DNA of 64,000 nt, taken from Tropicibacter oceani (GTDB lineage Bacteria > Pseudomonadota > Alphaproteobacteria > Rhodobacterales > Rhodobacteraceae). This document shows positions 17,626 to 26,553 of this stretch, piece after piece (positions within the stretch are counted from its first letter, which is position 1; each line of letters starts with the position of its first letter). Under the pieces are notes generated by a model. The model saw nothing but the letters and a program-made list of their open reading frames with translations. It searched no databases and was not told where the DNA came from. The translations under genes were made by a program, and so were the position numbers. Where the stretch lies: positions 3,286,001 through 3,350,000 of the forward strand of contig NZ_CP124616.1 of assembly GCF_029958925.1 (NCBI RefSeq), read 5' to 3'.

Positions 17626-17859
17626 TCACTCCTTTTCGTCCGGGTCCGGCTGGCCAACACCCAGAAAGACCGAGCGTAGCGGCAGCATCCACAAGAACCC
17701 CAGCACCACGAACACTACCAGTTCCAGGATCATCGGCGGCGTTTCCAGCACCCGGCGCAGCCAATCGGCCAGCGTCACCGCCACCACCACGTAAACCGGC
17801 AGTCCGATCAGTAGCACAATCAGCGACCAGCGCTTTTTCGCTTTATAACTCAGCGCCAT
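17626..17859 (-). CDS. DUF2842 small membrane protein
   Basis: This protein has 77 residues and two membrane helices (WSLIVLLIGLPVYVVVAVTL and ILELVVFVVLGFLWMLPL) with a YKAKKRW basic start and an acidic tail. The pattern fits DUF2842 (PF11003), common next to purA in Rhodobacterales. It starts 17 bases after the purA stop and is probably cotranscribed with it. No function is known. Confidence 0.8.
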   Translation of the reverse strand: MALSYKAKKRWSLIVLLIGLPVYVVVAVTLADWLRRVLETPPMILELVVFVVLGFLWMLPLRSVFLGVGQPDPDEKE

Positions 17860-17876
17860 CCGCGCCCCCTTTCCGG

Positions 17877-19172
17877 TCAGTCCTCGAACGGGTCCGTCAC
17901 AAGGATCGTGTCATCCCGCTCGGGTGACGTGGACAATAGCGCGACAGGGCAGCCGATCAACTCTTCGACCCGGCGCACGTATTTGATCGCGGCGCCCGGC
18001 AGGTCGGCCCAGCTGCGCGCTCCTTCGGTCGACTCGCTCCAGCCTTCCATCTCTTCGTAGATCGGCTTGCAGCGCGCCTGCTCATCGGCGGCAAAGGGCA
18101 GATAGTCCAGAACCTTGCCGTCCAGCTCGTAGCCGGTGCAGATCTTCAGCGTTTCGAACCCGTCCAGCACGTCCAGCTTGGTCAGCGAAATGCCGTTGAC
18201 GCCCGAGGTCGCGCAGGTCTGGCGCACCAGCACCGCGTCGAACCAGCCGCAGCGCCGCTTGCGCCCCGTGGTGGTGCCGAATTCATGGCCGCGCTTGCCC
18301 AGCATCTCGCCATCCGCGTCGAACAGCTCGGACGGGAACGGCCCTTCACCGACGCGGGTGGTATAGGCCTTGACGATGCCCAGCACGAAATCGATCGCCC
18401 CCGGGCCGATGCCGGTGCCGGTCGCCGCCTGCCCCGCGATCACGTTGGACGAGGTCACGAAAGGATAGGTGCCAAAATCGATGTCCAGCAGCGCGCCCTG
18501 CGCGCCTTCGAACAGGATCCGCTTGCCGGCGCGGCGCTTTTCGTTCAGCACCTTCCAGACCGGACCGGCATATTCCAGGATTTTCGGAGCGATCTCGCGC
18601 AGCTGCGCAATCAGCGCATCGCGGTCCACCGCCTCGATGCCCAGACCCTTGCGCAGCGGATCGTGGTGCATCAGCGCGCGGTCCACCCGCGCCTCCAGCG
18701 TCGCCGCGTCGGCCAGGTCCGCAACGCGCACGGCGCGGCGGCCGACCTTGTCCTCGTAGGCGGGGCCGATGCCGCGCCCGGTGGTGCCGATCTTGGTGCC
18801 CTTGCTGGCGGCCTCTTCGCGCGCCCGGTCCAATTCGCCGTGGATCGGCAGGATCAGCGGCGTGTTTTCCGCGATCATCAGCGTTTCGGGCGTGATTTCA
18901 ACGCCCTGCGCGCGGATCGTCTCGATCTCTTTCAGCAGGTGCCAGGGGTCCAGCACCACGCCGTTGCCAATCACCGACAGCTTGCCGGGGCGCACCACGC
19001 CGCTGGGCAGCGCGTGCAGTTTGTAGACCTTGCCATCGACCACAAGGGTATGGCCCGCATTGTGCCCGCCCTGAAAGCGGCAGATCACATCGGCGCGGCT
19101 GGACAGCCAATCGACGATCTTGCCTTTGCCTTCGTCGCCCCACTGGGCGCCCACGACGACCACATTTGCCAT
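17877..19172 (-). CDS. purA: Adenylosuccinate synthase
   Basis: This enzyme joins IMP and aspartate with GTP to give adenylosuccinate, the first committed step to AMP, in the cytoplasm. It has 431 residues, the usual length. The N-terminus [20 protein letters not shown] carries the catalytic Asp and the P-loop; [47 protein letters not shown] and [12 protein letters not shown] are family motifs. The start is upstream of a GAAAGGTTCG stretch. It is followed by DUF2842 on the same strand. Confidence 0.98.
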   Translation of the reverse strand: MANVVVVGAQWGDEGKGKIVDWLSSRADVICRFQGGHNAGHTLVVDGKVYKLHALPSGVVRPGKLSVIGNGVVLDPWHLLKEIETIRAQGVEITPETLMIAENTPLILPIHGELDRAREEAASKGTKIGTTGRGIGPAYEDKVGRRAVRVADLADAATLEARVDRALMHHDPLRKGLGIEAVDRDALIAQLREIAPKILEYAGPVWKVLNEKRRAGKRILFEGAQGALLDIDFGTYPFVTSSNVIAGQAATGTGIGPGAIDFVLGIVKAYTTRVGEGPFPSELFDADGEMLGKRGHEFGTTTGRKRRCGWFDAVLVRQTCATSGVNGISLTKLDVLDGFETLKICTGYELDGKVLDYLPFAADEQARCKPIYEEMEGWSESTEGARSWADLPGAAIKYVRRVEELIGCPVALLSTSPERDDTILVTDPFED

Positions 19173-19277
19173 ATCTCGAACCTTTCGGTGATGACCTCAA
19201 ACCCGGCTCCCTATATAACCGGGGACAGGCGCGTGAAACCTCAAAATCACCAAAGCGTCGCGCAGATGAGGGGCAAA

Positions 19278-19757
19278 ATGTATCGTTGGGCCAATTCGGG
19301 CGATTATGACGCGCTTGGACAAGTGATGTTCCAGGCTATTCACGCCGAGCCCAGCCCCTATACCCAAGCGCAACGCGCCGTCTGGGCGCTGCAACCGCCT
19401 GTTGGACCGGACTGGCAGAACCGCCTTGCCGCGCAGCGCGTCGCCCTGGCCGAAACAAAGACGGGCCCGCTGGGGTTCGCCAGCCTGCGCGCCGATGGTT
19501 ATGTCGATCTGGCCTTTATCTTGCCGCAGGCCCGCGGGCGCGGCCATTTCCGCGCGTTGCTGAACATGCTGATCCAAGAGGCCGAGGCCCAGAAAATGCC
19601 CGCCCTGACCACCCACGCCAGCCTTGCCGCCCAAGGCCCCTTTGCGGCGCTTGGCTTTACGCTGATGCACCACGAAGACGTGCAGCGCGGCGGCGAAACC
19701 CTGACCCGCGCCCTGATGCAGCGCCAGGGGGCTGGCCAGCGCGCCATGATGCGCTAA
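19278..19757 (+). CDS. GNAT-family N-acetyltransferase
   Basis: This is a small acetyltransferase of 159 residues. The start MYRWANSGDYDALGQVMFQA is chosen over an ATG at 19266 because GAGGGG lies at a good distance upstream of 19278. The acetyl-CoA loop is ILPQARGRGHFRALLNML, matching the Q/R-x-x-G-x-G/A pattern. The C-terminal part (FAALGFTLMHHEDVQRGGET) closes the fold. Resembles roseobacter single-domain GNATs of unknown substrate. It is divergent from purA. Confidence 0.8.
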   Translation: MYRWANSGDYDALGQVMFQAIHAEPSPYTQAQRAVWALQPPVGPDWQNRLAAQRVALAETKTGPLGFASLRADGYVDLAFILPQARGRGHFRALLNMLIQEAEAQKMPALTTHASLAAQGPFAALGFTLMHHEDVQRGGETLTRALMQRQGAGQRAMMR

Positions 19758-19786
19758 ACAGGGCGCACCCCAAGACCGGAGTTTCC

Positions 19787-20182
19787 ATGAGTTTCCTGCT
19801 ACGCTGGCTGTTCGCCCTGATCCTTTTGACCGCCACCTACAACCCGACGCCCTATAATTTCACCCGCTGGGCCATGACCAACTGGCAGGCGCAATTGCCG
19901 CTGGCGGTGCTGTTCGGGCTGATCTTGCTGGTCGGCTATGTCATCTACCTGCGCGCCACGCTGCGTTCGATCGGCGGTTTTGGCATGATCCTCGTGCTGG
20001 CGCTGGTCGGCGCGATCCTGTGGGTGCTGATCGACCTTGGCCTGTTCGACCTGTCCAACCCCAAGCTGATGACATGGGTCGGCATCCTTGCCCTGTCGCT
20101 GGTGCTGGGCGTCGGGCTGTCGTGGTCGATCATTAGGCGCAAGCTGTCGGGTCAGGTCGACATGGACGATGTGGAAGACTGA
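19787..20182 (+). CDS. Small membrane protein, DUF6524-like
   Basis: This 131-residue protein has four hydrophobic segments: residues about 5-17, 35-55, 65-85 and 100-118. The sequence LTATYNPTPYNFTRW near the N-terminus and the acidic end VDMDDVED are the distinctive parts. I believe it belongs to DUF6524, a Rhodobacterales membrane family, from memory only. It follows the GNAT gene by 29 bases and could be cotranscribed. No function can be proposed. Confidence 0.7.
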   Translation: MSFLLRWLFALILLTATYNPTPYNFTRWAMTNWQAQLPLAVLFGLILLVGYVIYLRATLRSIGGFGMILVLALVGAILWVLIDLGLFDLSNPKLMTWVGILALSLVLGVGLSWSIIRRKLSGQVDMDDVED

Positions 20183-20327
20183 CACCGGACTACGCCCCGC
20201 CTGAACGCCGCTCACCATGGGCGCTTTTGCGCGCCTGCCAAACCCGGCGTCAGGGGCGAAAGCCGGGTTGCACAGGCGACGCTTTGCGCCTACATACCCG
20301 CAAACCCGAACGATAGGCCCGCGCCCC

Positions 20328-20699
20328 ATGGAAAACGTCATCCTCATTGTCCATCTTCTGCTGTCCCTCGGCCTGATCGGGGTTGTGCTGCTTCAGCGCT
20401 CCGAAGGCGGCGGCCTTGGCATGGGTGGCGGTGGCGGCGCCATGAGCCAGCGTTCCGCGGCAACCGCCATGGGCAAGGTGACCTGGATCCTCGCGATCGC
20501 CTTCATCATCACCTCGATTTCGCTGACCATCATCTCGGCGCGCAATGCCTCGGGCGCTTCGATCCTTGACCGGATCGGCGATGGCCCGGCCCCTGCGGCC
20601 GAAACCACCGACGCCCCGGCGCCGCTGGAAACCGACGGCCTTCTGCCGCCGCCCTCGGGCGCCGACACCGACGCCCCGCTGGTCCCGCGCGCGGACTAA
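20328..20699 (+). CDS. secG: Protein translocase subunit SecG
   Basis: SecG is the small accessory subunit of the SecYEG protein export channel. It has 123 residues: helix one MENVILIVHLLLSLGLIGVV, the conserved LLQRSEGGGLGMGGGGG loop, then helix two ILAIAFIITSISLTIISA. A Pro/Ala/Asp-rich tail follows, as in other alphaproteobacterial SecG. It precedes pyrG, a common alphaproteobacterial order. Confidence 0.95.
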   Translation: MENVILIVHLLLSLGLIGVVLLQRSEGGGLGMGGGGGAMSQRSAATAMGKVTWILAIAFIITSISLTIISARNASGASILDRIGDGPAPAAETTDAPAPLETDGLLPPPSGADTDAPLVPRAD

Positions 20700-20726
20700 G
20701 CCACACCAAACCTTGAACATTCCCCA

Positions 20727-20753
20727 CGGACCGCAACAGCATCTTGCGGTCCG
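20727..20753. promoter_or_regulatory. Perfect 10-bp hairpin between secG and pyrG
   Basis: CGGACCGCAA and TTGCGGTCCG enclose the loop CAGCATC. There is no T-run after it, so it is not a standard terminator. It could be a leader structure for pyrG or an mRNA processing or stability element for secG. Confidence 0.5.
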
Positions 20754-20859
20754 CTGGACAAACTCGTCCGAATCCTCTATTGGTCAAATCCCGTGATGCT
20801 GCTGTCCCTCGGGCCAGCGGGTGACCACCAATTGCACTCAGTTTCACGGGGCTCCGCAC

Positions 20860-22503
20860 ATGGCACGCTTTATCTTCATCACCGGCGGTGTTGTTTCTTC
20901 GCTTGGCAAGGGGCTTGCCTCGGCCGCCCTTGGCGCGCTGCTTCAGGCCCGCGGCTTTTCCGTACGCCTGCGCAAGCTGGACCCCTATCTGAACGTCGAT
21001 CCCGGCACCATGTCGCCCTTTGAACACGGCGAGGTGTTCGTCACCGATGACGGCGCCGAAACCGACCTCGACCTTGGCCATTACGAACGCTTTACCGGCG
21101 TGCCCGCGCGCCAGACCGATTCCATCAGTTCCGGCCGCATCTATACCAACGTTCTGGAAAAGGAACGGCGCGGCGACTACCTGGGCAAGACGATCCAGGT
21201 GATCCCCCACGTCACCAATGAAATCAAGGACTTCATCAAGATCGGCGAAGACGAGGTCGATTTCATGCTGTGCGAGATCGGCGGCACTGTCGGCGATATC
21301 GAAGGCCTGCCCTTCTTCGAGGCGATCCGCCAGTTTTCCCAGGACAAGCCGCGCGGCCAGTGCATCTTCATGCACCTGACGCTGCTGCCCTACATCAAGG
21401 CCAGCGGAGAGCTGAAAACCAAGCCGACCCAGCACTCCGTCAAAGAGCTGCGCTCGATCGGTCTGGCCCCTGACATCCTTGTCTGCCGCTCCGAAGGGCC
21501 GATCCCCGAAAAGGAACGCGAAAAGCTGGCGCTGTTCTGCAACGTGCGCCCCGACGCCGTGATCGCCGCGCAGGACCTGTCCACGATCTACGACGCCCCG
21601 CTGGCCTATCACCGCGAAGGCATGGATCAGGCGGTTCTGGATGCCTTTGGCATCACCCCCGCCCCCAAACCCAACCTCGACAAATGGGAGGACGTCAGCG
21701 ACCGCGTCCACAACCCCGAGGGCGAGGTCACCGTCGCCATCGTCGGCAAATATGTCCAGCTTGAAGACGCCTACAAATCCATCGCCGAGGCCCTGACCCA
21801 CGGCGGCATGGCCAACCGCGTCAAGGTCAACGTCGAATGGGTCGACGCCGAGATTTTCGAACGCGAGGACCCGGCCCCCCACCTTGAAAAATTCGACGCC
21901 ATCCTGGTGCCCGGCGGCTTTGGCGAACGCGGCACTGAGGGCAAGATCAAGGCCGCGCAATACGCCCGCGAACACAAGATCCCCTACCTTGGCATCTGCC
22001 TTGGCATGCAGATGGCCGTGATCGAAGCCGCCCGCAACGTCGCCGGCATGGCCAAGGCGGGGTCCGAGGAATTCGACCACGAAGCCGGGGAAAAGCGTTT
22101 CGAGCCCGTGGTTTACCACCTCAAGGAATGGGTGCAGGGCAACGAAAAAGTGTCGCGCAAGGTCACCGACGCCAAGGGCGGCACCATGCGCCTGGGCAGC
22201 TATGACGCGGTGCTCACGCCCGGATCGAAGGTGGCCGAGGTCTATGGCACCTGCGCCATCGACGAACGCCACCGCCACCGCTACGAGGTCGACATCAAGT
22301 ACCGCAAGGCGCTGGAAGAGGCCGGCATGCGTTTCTCCGGCATGTCGCCCGATGGCTCCCTGCCCGAAATCGTCGAATGGCCCGACCACCCGTGGTTCAT
22401 CGGCGTGCAATTCCACCCGGAACTGAAATCAAAACCCTTCGCCCCCCACCCGCTGTTCCGCGACTTTGTCCGGGCGGCGAAAGAGGTGTCGCGGTTGGTG
22501 TGA
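20860..22503 (+). CDS. pyrG: CTP synthase
   Basis: This enzyme aminates UTP to CTP with glutamine and ATP. It has 547 residues. The synthase domain begins [20 protein letters not shown] with the ATP P-loop, then [23 protein letters not shown] and [12 protein letters not shown]. The glutaminase domain has the oxyanion loop [10 protein letters not shown], the nucleophile Cys in LGICLGMQ, and the His-Glu pair in [12 protein letters not shown]. The start is the ATG at 20860, where the conserved N-terminus begins. Its stop TGA overlaps the GTG start of the next gene. Confidence 0.98.
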   Translation: MARFIFITGGVVSSLGKGLASAALGALLQARGFSVRLRKLDPYLNVDPGTMSPFEHGEVFVTDDGAETDLDLGHYERFTGVPARQTDSISSGRIYTNVLEKERRGDYLGKTIQVIPHVTNEIKDFIKIGEDEVDFMLCEIGGTVGDIEGLPFFEAIRQFSQDKPRGQCIFMHLTLLPYIKASGELKTKPTQHSVKELRSIGLAPDILVCRSEGPIPEKEREKLALFCNVRPDAVIAAQDLSTIYDAPLAYHREGMDQAVLDAFGITPAPKPNLDKWEDVSDRVHNPEGEVTVAIVGKYVQLEDAYKSIAEALTHGGMANRVKVNVEWVDAEIFEREDPAPHLEKFDAILVPGGFGERGTEGKIKAAQYAREHKIPYLGICLGMQMAVIEAARNVAGMAKAGSEEFDHEAGEKRFEPVVYHLKEWVQGNEKVSRKVTDAKGGTMRLGSYDAVLTPGSKVAEVYGTCAIDERHRHRYEVDIKYRKALEEAGMRFSGMSPDGSLPEIVEWPDHPWFIGVQFHPELKSKPFAPHPLFRDFVRAAKEVSRLV

Positions 22504-22947
22504 ATGATATTGCCCCTATCAGCTTAGCGATTGACACGAACTTTATCAGCAACGCTAGGAAACACCCCAATTCTCCATCGGCCCAATTGCTTGGGTCCGA
22601 CAGAATTCAAGTTTTCACTTCGGCAACATGTTTTGCGGAAATCGGCAACGGCAAACCAGAAGGTGAGGAACAACTCCTCATTGATGTTGAAGCCGTAGTG
22701 CTCGGCCTGCCTACTGATTCCAATGCCATCCGCCCAGATAGCTGGAACGCGAACGAGGTACCTTTGAGCGAAAGCGGTAAGTACGCCGAAGATTTTTTAA
22801 TCGATGTATTTAGAAAGGTCGCAGGTACAAAGTCGGATCTGGACTTGTCAAAAAGCCTTCTAAGGTCGGTTGAGCAAACGATGAAGCCGGTTGAAACTGA
22901 CTTGCAAGAATTCGGACTTTACGGCCTGAGAGAACGGCTTTTTTTTG

Positions 22948-22956
22948 CTTCTGAAG
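22948..22956. repeat. Target site duplication, left copy
   Basis: CTTCTGAAG, identical to 24007-24015 on the other side of the IS5-family element. Confidence 0.92.
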
Positions 22957-24006
22957 GGCTCTGTTGCACAAATCGCGTGAGGGATTCATCTCGTGAATCC
23001 AGCGTGGTAGCTGGGATGCATGAGCAGACCCATACCCCCGACCTACAAGACCAGAAACTGGCCAGCCTACAATGAAGCGCTCAAGCGCCGGGGCTCGCTG
23101 ACGATCTGGTTCGACCCTGAGATGATCTGGGATGCCGTGCCGACAGGCAGGCGTGGCCGCCAGCAGAGCTATAGCGACGCCGCCATACAGACGTGCCTCT
23201 CGATGAAAGTGCTGTTCGGCATGGCGCTCCGGCAGACGACCGGGTTCGTCGAGAGCCTGCTGCAGCTGGTCGGTCTGAACTGGACGGTGCCCGACTTCAG
23301 CACGCTATCTCGCCGCCAGAAGACCTTGGCCGTCAACATCCCATACCGCGGCTCCAAGGGGCCGTTGCACCTGTTGATAGACAGCACCGGGATCAAGGTC
23401 GAGGGCGAAGGCGAGTGGCACGCCCGCAAGCATGGCGGCCCTAAACGCCGCGTCTGGCGCAAGATCCACTTGGGGATTGATGAGGAAACGCTGGAGGTTC
23501 GGGCCGTCGAAATCACCGGGAGCCACATCGGTGATGCGCCGATCCTACCCGACCTTCTCGACCAAATCCCGCAGGACCAGGAAATCGGTAGCGTCACGGC
23601 TGATGGCGCCTACGACACGCGCAAATGCCACGATGCGATTGCAGATCGCGGCGCCCATGCCGTCATCCCGCCCCGCAAAAACGCGAAGCCCTGGAAGACG
23701 ATCACCGCCGGAGCCGTGGCGCGAAACGAGGCCTTGCGCGCGGCGAAATACCTGGGCCGCGCACTCTGGCGACGATGGAGCGGATACCACCGCCGAAGCC
23801 GCGTCGAGACAAAAATGCATTGTATGAAGTTGCTGGGCCAGCGGCTCATGGCGCGGGACTTCGACCGCCAGGTCGCGGAACTCCAGGTCCGCATTGCCGT
23901 CCTGAACGGCTACACCGCGCTCGGCATGCCCGTCACGGAAGTCGTAGGATAAGTCCGCCCGGGGAAAGGGGAAACTCGGCGTTCAGCCGATTTGTGCAAC
24001 AGAGCC
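22957..24006 (+). mobile_element. IS5-family element, IS903-like group, 1,050 bp
   Basis: The ends are GGCTCTGTTGCACAAATCG and its exact inverse complement (19 bases). It is flanked by a perfect 9-base target duplication CTTCTGAAG at 22948-22956 and 24007-24015, as expected for the IS903 group. It carries one intact transposase gene. Perfect ends and duplication point to a recent insertion. Confidence 0.93.
23020..23952 (+). CDS. IS5-family transposase (DDE type)
   Basis: This is the transposase of the element, 310 residues, complete. The N-terminal helix-turn-helix region includes RRGSLTIWFDPEMIW and RGRQQSYSDAAIQTCLSMKV. The catalytic acids are Asp in LLIDSTGIKVEGEGEW, Asp in VTADGAYDTRKCHD, and Glu in RRSRVETKMHCMKLLGQR (the Y-x2-R-x3-E-x6-K-like motif). 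All three are present, so the enzyme looks active. Codon use is less C-ending than the host genes. Confidence 0.93.
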   Translation: MSRPIPPTYKTRNWPAYNEALKRRGSLTIWFDPEMIWDAVPTGRRGRQQSYSDAAIQTCLSMKVLFGMALRQTTGFVESLLQLVGLNWTVPDFSTLSRRQKTLAVNIPYRGSKGPLHLLIDSTGIKVEGEGEWHARKHGGPKRRVWRKIHLGIDEETLEVRAVEITGSHIGDAPILPDLLDQIPQDQEIGSVTADGAYDTRKCHDAIADRGAHAVIPPRKNAKPWKTITAGAVARNEALRAAKYLGRALWRRWSGYHRRSRVETKMHCMKLLGQRLMARDFDRQVAELQVRIAVLNGYTALGMPVTEVVG

Positions 24007-24015
24007 CTTCTGAAG
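24007..24015. repeat. Target site duplication, right copy
   Basis: CTTCTGAAG, identical to 22948-22956. Confidence 0.92.
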
Positions 24016-24760
24016 ACGCAGCGCGCAACATGCCATTGCAGTGGCGAGAAGCTGGATTTCTTGTCTCTGCCGAAGAAATGACTGCTGAGAAGATTGGCCC
24101 TCTATATTTGAACAACTTTGGGCCACCCAATATTGTGAAGAGCATTTTATCAAGCCTCAATACGGTAGCCCAATCCGAACTATCACAGTTCTTTCCACCG
24201 CACTGCATAGCGAGTTACGAAAGCCTCCGGGTAGCTGGCATGATTTTGGTCGTGTTAGGTTTCCAAAAAGATAAGAGAATACAAAAGGAGAGAGCACACT
24301 CAAGTCTGCAAGGTGGCGCCGCGCAATGGCGAGACATTGAACATATTGTTACGTGCTCCGGAACCAACTGTTTCGCGACTTTGGATGCAGGATGTGCAAA
24401 ACTTGCGTTCGCGTTATACGAAATATTTGGCATAAGCACGGCTGTGTATCATTTGCGGGCAACAGAATTCCCATTTGGGGAGCTTCGCCAAGTCGGCCAA
24501 GACTACTGGCCCTAGTTTCCAATCACAACGACCGCCCAGGCAGACCCCGGCAAAGATCACCCGGTATCAGAACAGCAATCCCATGCGCCACCCCCTCGCG
24601 TCTTCATCAATCCTGCCAAACCGTTGATGAAATAATCGCGCCACCACGGATCATTTCCCGCCCCGCCCTGCAATCCGTACCAAACCGGGCGGGTTTCGTA
24701 CCAAAGGCCCGTTCCAACACGCCCCTTGCGCGCCGCCCCCTCCCCCCGTAAGCAGCCCTC

Positions 24761-25537
24761 ATGCTGTCCTATCAACACGCCTATCACGCCGGGAATCTGG
24801 CCGATGTTCACAAACACGCCCTGCTGGCCGAGGCGCTGGAATACCTGACCCGCAAGGACAAACCGCTGTCCTATATCGAAACCCACGCGGGGCGCGGCCT
24901 CTACGATCTGACCAGCGCCGAGGCGCTCAAGACAGGCGAGGCGGCGCAGGGAATTTCCCAAGTGCAGCACTGGTTTGCAAAGGACAGCCCCTATCTGCGC
25001 GCGCTGTCCAGGGTGCGCGCGGCGCATGGGGATGCCGCCTATCCCGGCTCGCCGCTGATTGCGCAGGCACTGCTGCGCGACACCGACAGGCTGCACCTGG
25101 CCGAACTGCACCCGCAGGAATACGCCGCCTTGAAAAAGGCGGCATGGGCGCGAAACACCAAGCGTTATCAACAGGATGGATTTGAGCTGGCGCAGGGCCT
25201 TTGCCCGCCGGAGCCGCGCCGCGGCCTGATGCTGATCGACCCCAGCTGGGAGATCAAGGACGACTACGCCCGGCTGCCAAAGTTCCTGGCCGATCTGACA
25301 AGGAAATGGAACGTCGGCGTCATCATGCTGTGGTATCCGATCCTGACCGATCCCCAGCACCGCCCGATGATCCGCGCCCTGCAGGCCGCCTACCCCGAGG
25401 CGCTGACCAGCGAGGTCCATTTTCCCCCCGCACGCGACGGCCACCGGATGGTCGGGTCGGGCATGTTCGTGATCAACCCGCCCTGGGGTCTGGACGAGAC
25501 GGCCAAATCGCTCGCCAAACGCTTTGCGGCGCTCTAG
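24761..25537 (+). CDS. rlmJ: 23S rRNA (adenine-2030-N6)-methyltransferase
   Basis: RlmJ methylates A2030 of 23S rRNA using S-adenosylmethionine. The 258-residue protein begins MLSYQHAYHAGNLADVHKHA, the family's unmistakable start. The SAM site includes YIETHAGRGLYDL, and the catalytic DPS motif is LMLIDPSWEIKDDY (N-6 adenine methyltransferase DPPY-like). The tail MVGSGMFVINPPWGLDE is also conserved. The upstream 245 bases (24516-24760) contain no gene that I can support. Confidence 0.95.
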   Translation: MLSYQHAYHAGNLADVHKHALLAEALEYLTRKDKPLSYIETHAGRGLYDLTSAEALKTGEAAQGISQVQHWFAKDSPYLRALSRVRAAHGDAAYPGSPLIAQALLRDTDRLHLAELHPQEYAALKKAAWARNTKRYQQDGFELAQGLCPPEPRRGLMLIDPSWEIKDDYARLPKFLADLTRKWNVGVIMLWYPILTDPQHRPMIRALQAAYPEALTSEVHFPPARDGHRMVGSGMFVINPPWGLDETAKSLAKRFAAL

Positions 25538-25615
25538 GGTTGCTATTGCCCGCAAGGGATTGCCACGTCACACTGCATCAAAACGCGCAGGCCGACCGCG
25601 CAGGGAGAGAGCAGC

Positions 25616-26059
25616 ATGCTGGAACGACTGAAACACTTCTTCACCCACCCGACCCCGGAAAAACAGCCGCTTCCGGAACCGGATGCGCGACTGGCGCTGG
25701 GAACGCTGCTGGTGCGGGTTGCCATGGCCGATGGCGCCTATCTGTTTGAAGAGGTTGAGGAAATCGACCACATCTTGGCGCGTGCCTACAATCTCAAACC
25801 GCTTGAGGCGGCCAAGATGCGGGCCGATTGCGAAAAGCTCGCTTTTCACATCGAGGATGACACCGACATGGCCCGGCGCATCCGCGAGGCGGTGGATTAC
25901 GAACACCGCCGCGAAAAGGTGGCGGCGCTTTGGGCGGTGGTCATGGCCGACGGTGTGAATGACGAACGCGAACAGGCGCTGGTCGAACTGGTCGAACAGA
26001 CCCTAGGCATCGACCGCGAGGATTCCGAGGCCGCCCGCGCCGCCGCCAGCATCCCCTGA
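25616..26059 (+). CDS. TerB-like protein, first copy
   Basis: This is a TerB/tellurite-resistance-like all-helical protein (PF05099), 147 residues. The repeating pattern LLVRVAMADGAYLFEEVEEI and ALWAVVMADGVNDEREQALV gives two metal-binding-like acidic hairpins (ADG motifs), as in the family. A good ribosome site AGGGAGAG precedes the start. The next gene is a homologue; no other ter genes are near, so tellurite resistance is not implied. Function unknown. Confidence 0.85.
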   Translation: MLERLKHFFTHPTPEKQPLPEPDARLALGTLLVRVAMADGAYLFEEVEEIDHILARAYNLKPLEAAKMRADCEKLAFHIEDDTDMARRIREAVDYEHRREKVAALWAVVMADGVNDEREQALVELVEQTLGIDREDSEAARAAASIP

Positions 26060-26115
26060 TCACGTTTTCCCGCATAGCGCTTTCCATTCTCAACAGGCGA
26101 TCCTAGATACCTTGC

Positions 26116-26553
26116 ATGTTCGGTGATTTCATCAGGCGCCTGACCGCGCCCCAACCCGTCCCATTGGATGACAGCGACGCCCGCCTTGCCCTGACCGCCC
26201 TGCTGGTCCGGGTGGCGCGCGCCGATGGCTCTTACGACGAAACCGAGGCGACGCGCATCGACCGCATCGTGCGCGCCCGCTATGGCCTGTCCCCCTTCGA
26301 GGCGACCAAGCTGCGCAACGAGGCCGAATCGCTCGAGGCCGAGGCCCCCGACACCGTCCGCTTTACCCGCGCCATCAAGGATGCCGTGCCCTTCGAGGAC
26401 CGCCTTGGCGTGATCGAAGCGCTGTGGCAGGTGGTTCTGGCCGATGGCGTGCGCGAGGCCGAAGAAGACGCGCTGCTGCGGCTGGTATCGAACCTTTTGG
26501 GCATCAATGACCGCGACAGCGCCCTTGCCCGTCAAAGGGTGGAAAAGGCGTGA
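26116..26553 (+). CDS. TerB-like protein, second copy
   Basis: This is a paralogue of the previous gene, 145 residues. It has the same two ADG hairpins: LLVRVARADGSYDETEATRI and ALWQVVLADGVREAEEDALL. It also starts with a short basic helix (MFGDFIRRL). The pair likely arose by tandem duplication. Its stop overlaps the GTG start of the PhnD-like gene (GTGA), so the two may be coupled in translation. Confidence 0.85.
   Translation: MFGDFIRRLTAPQPVPLDDSDARLALTALLVRVARADGSYDETEATRIDRIVRARYGLSPFEATKLRNEAESLEAEAPDTVRFTRAIKDAVPFEDRLGVIEALWQVVLADGVREAEEDALLRLVSNLLGINDRDSALARQRVEKA

Larger units (their letters stand above)
22500..24515 (+). pseudogene. PIN-like domain protein gene, split by an IS element
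   Basis: Bases 22500-22956 and 24016-24515 join exactly in frame when the element and one 9-base target copy are removed, giving a 318-residue protein. The start is GTG at 22500, sharing GTGA with the pyrG stop. Residues Asp12 (LAIDTNFISNA), Glu47 (CFAEIGNG), Asp259 (WRDIEHIV) and Asp276 (FATLDAG) sit in the order and spacing of a PIN-type ribonuclease active site, but with a long helical insert between Glu47 and Asp259. This resembles a stand-alone PIN-like protein, not a small VapC toxin, and no antitoxin gene is visible. The region is clearly richer in A/T than its surroundings, suggesting transfer. With the insertion, a truncated N-terminal product is expected. PIN assignment is inferred from motifs, moderately sure. 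Confidence 0.65.

Noticed and set aside
20238-20270. AACCCGGC...GCCGGGTT hairpin before secG
   Set aside because: The loop is long and no T-run follows; it may be chance in GC-rich sequence.
22500-24515. Toxin-antitoxin module around the PIN-like gene
   Set aside because: No small antitoxin-like gene lies up- or downstream; the protein is also far longer than VapC.
25616-26553. Tellurite resistance operon
   Set aside because: Only TerB-like proteins are present; terZACDE are absent, so resistance is not supported.
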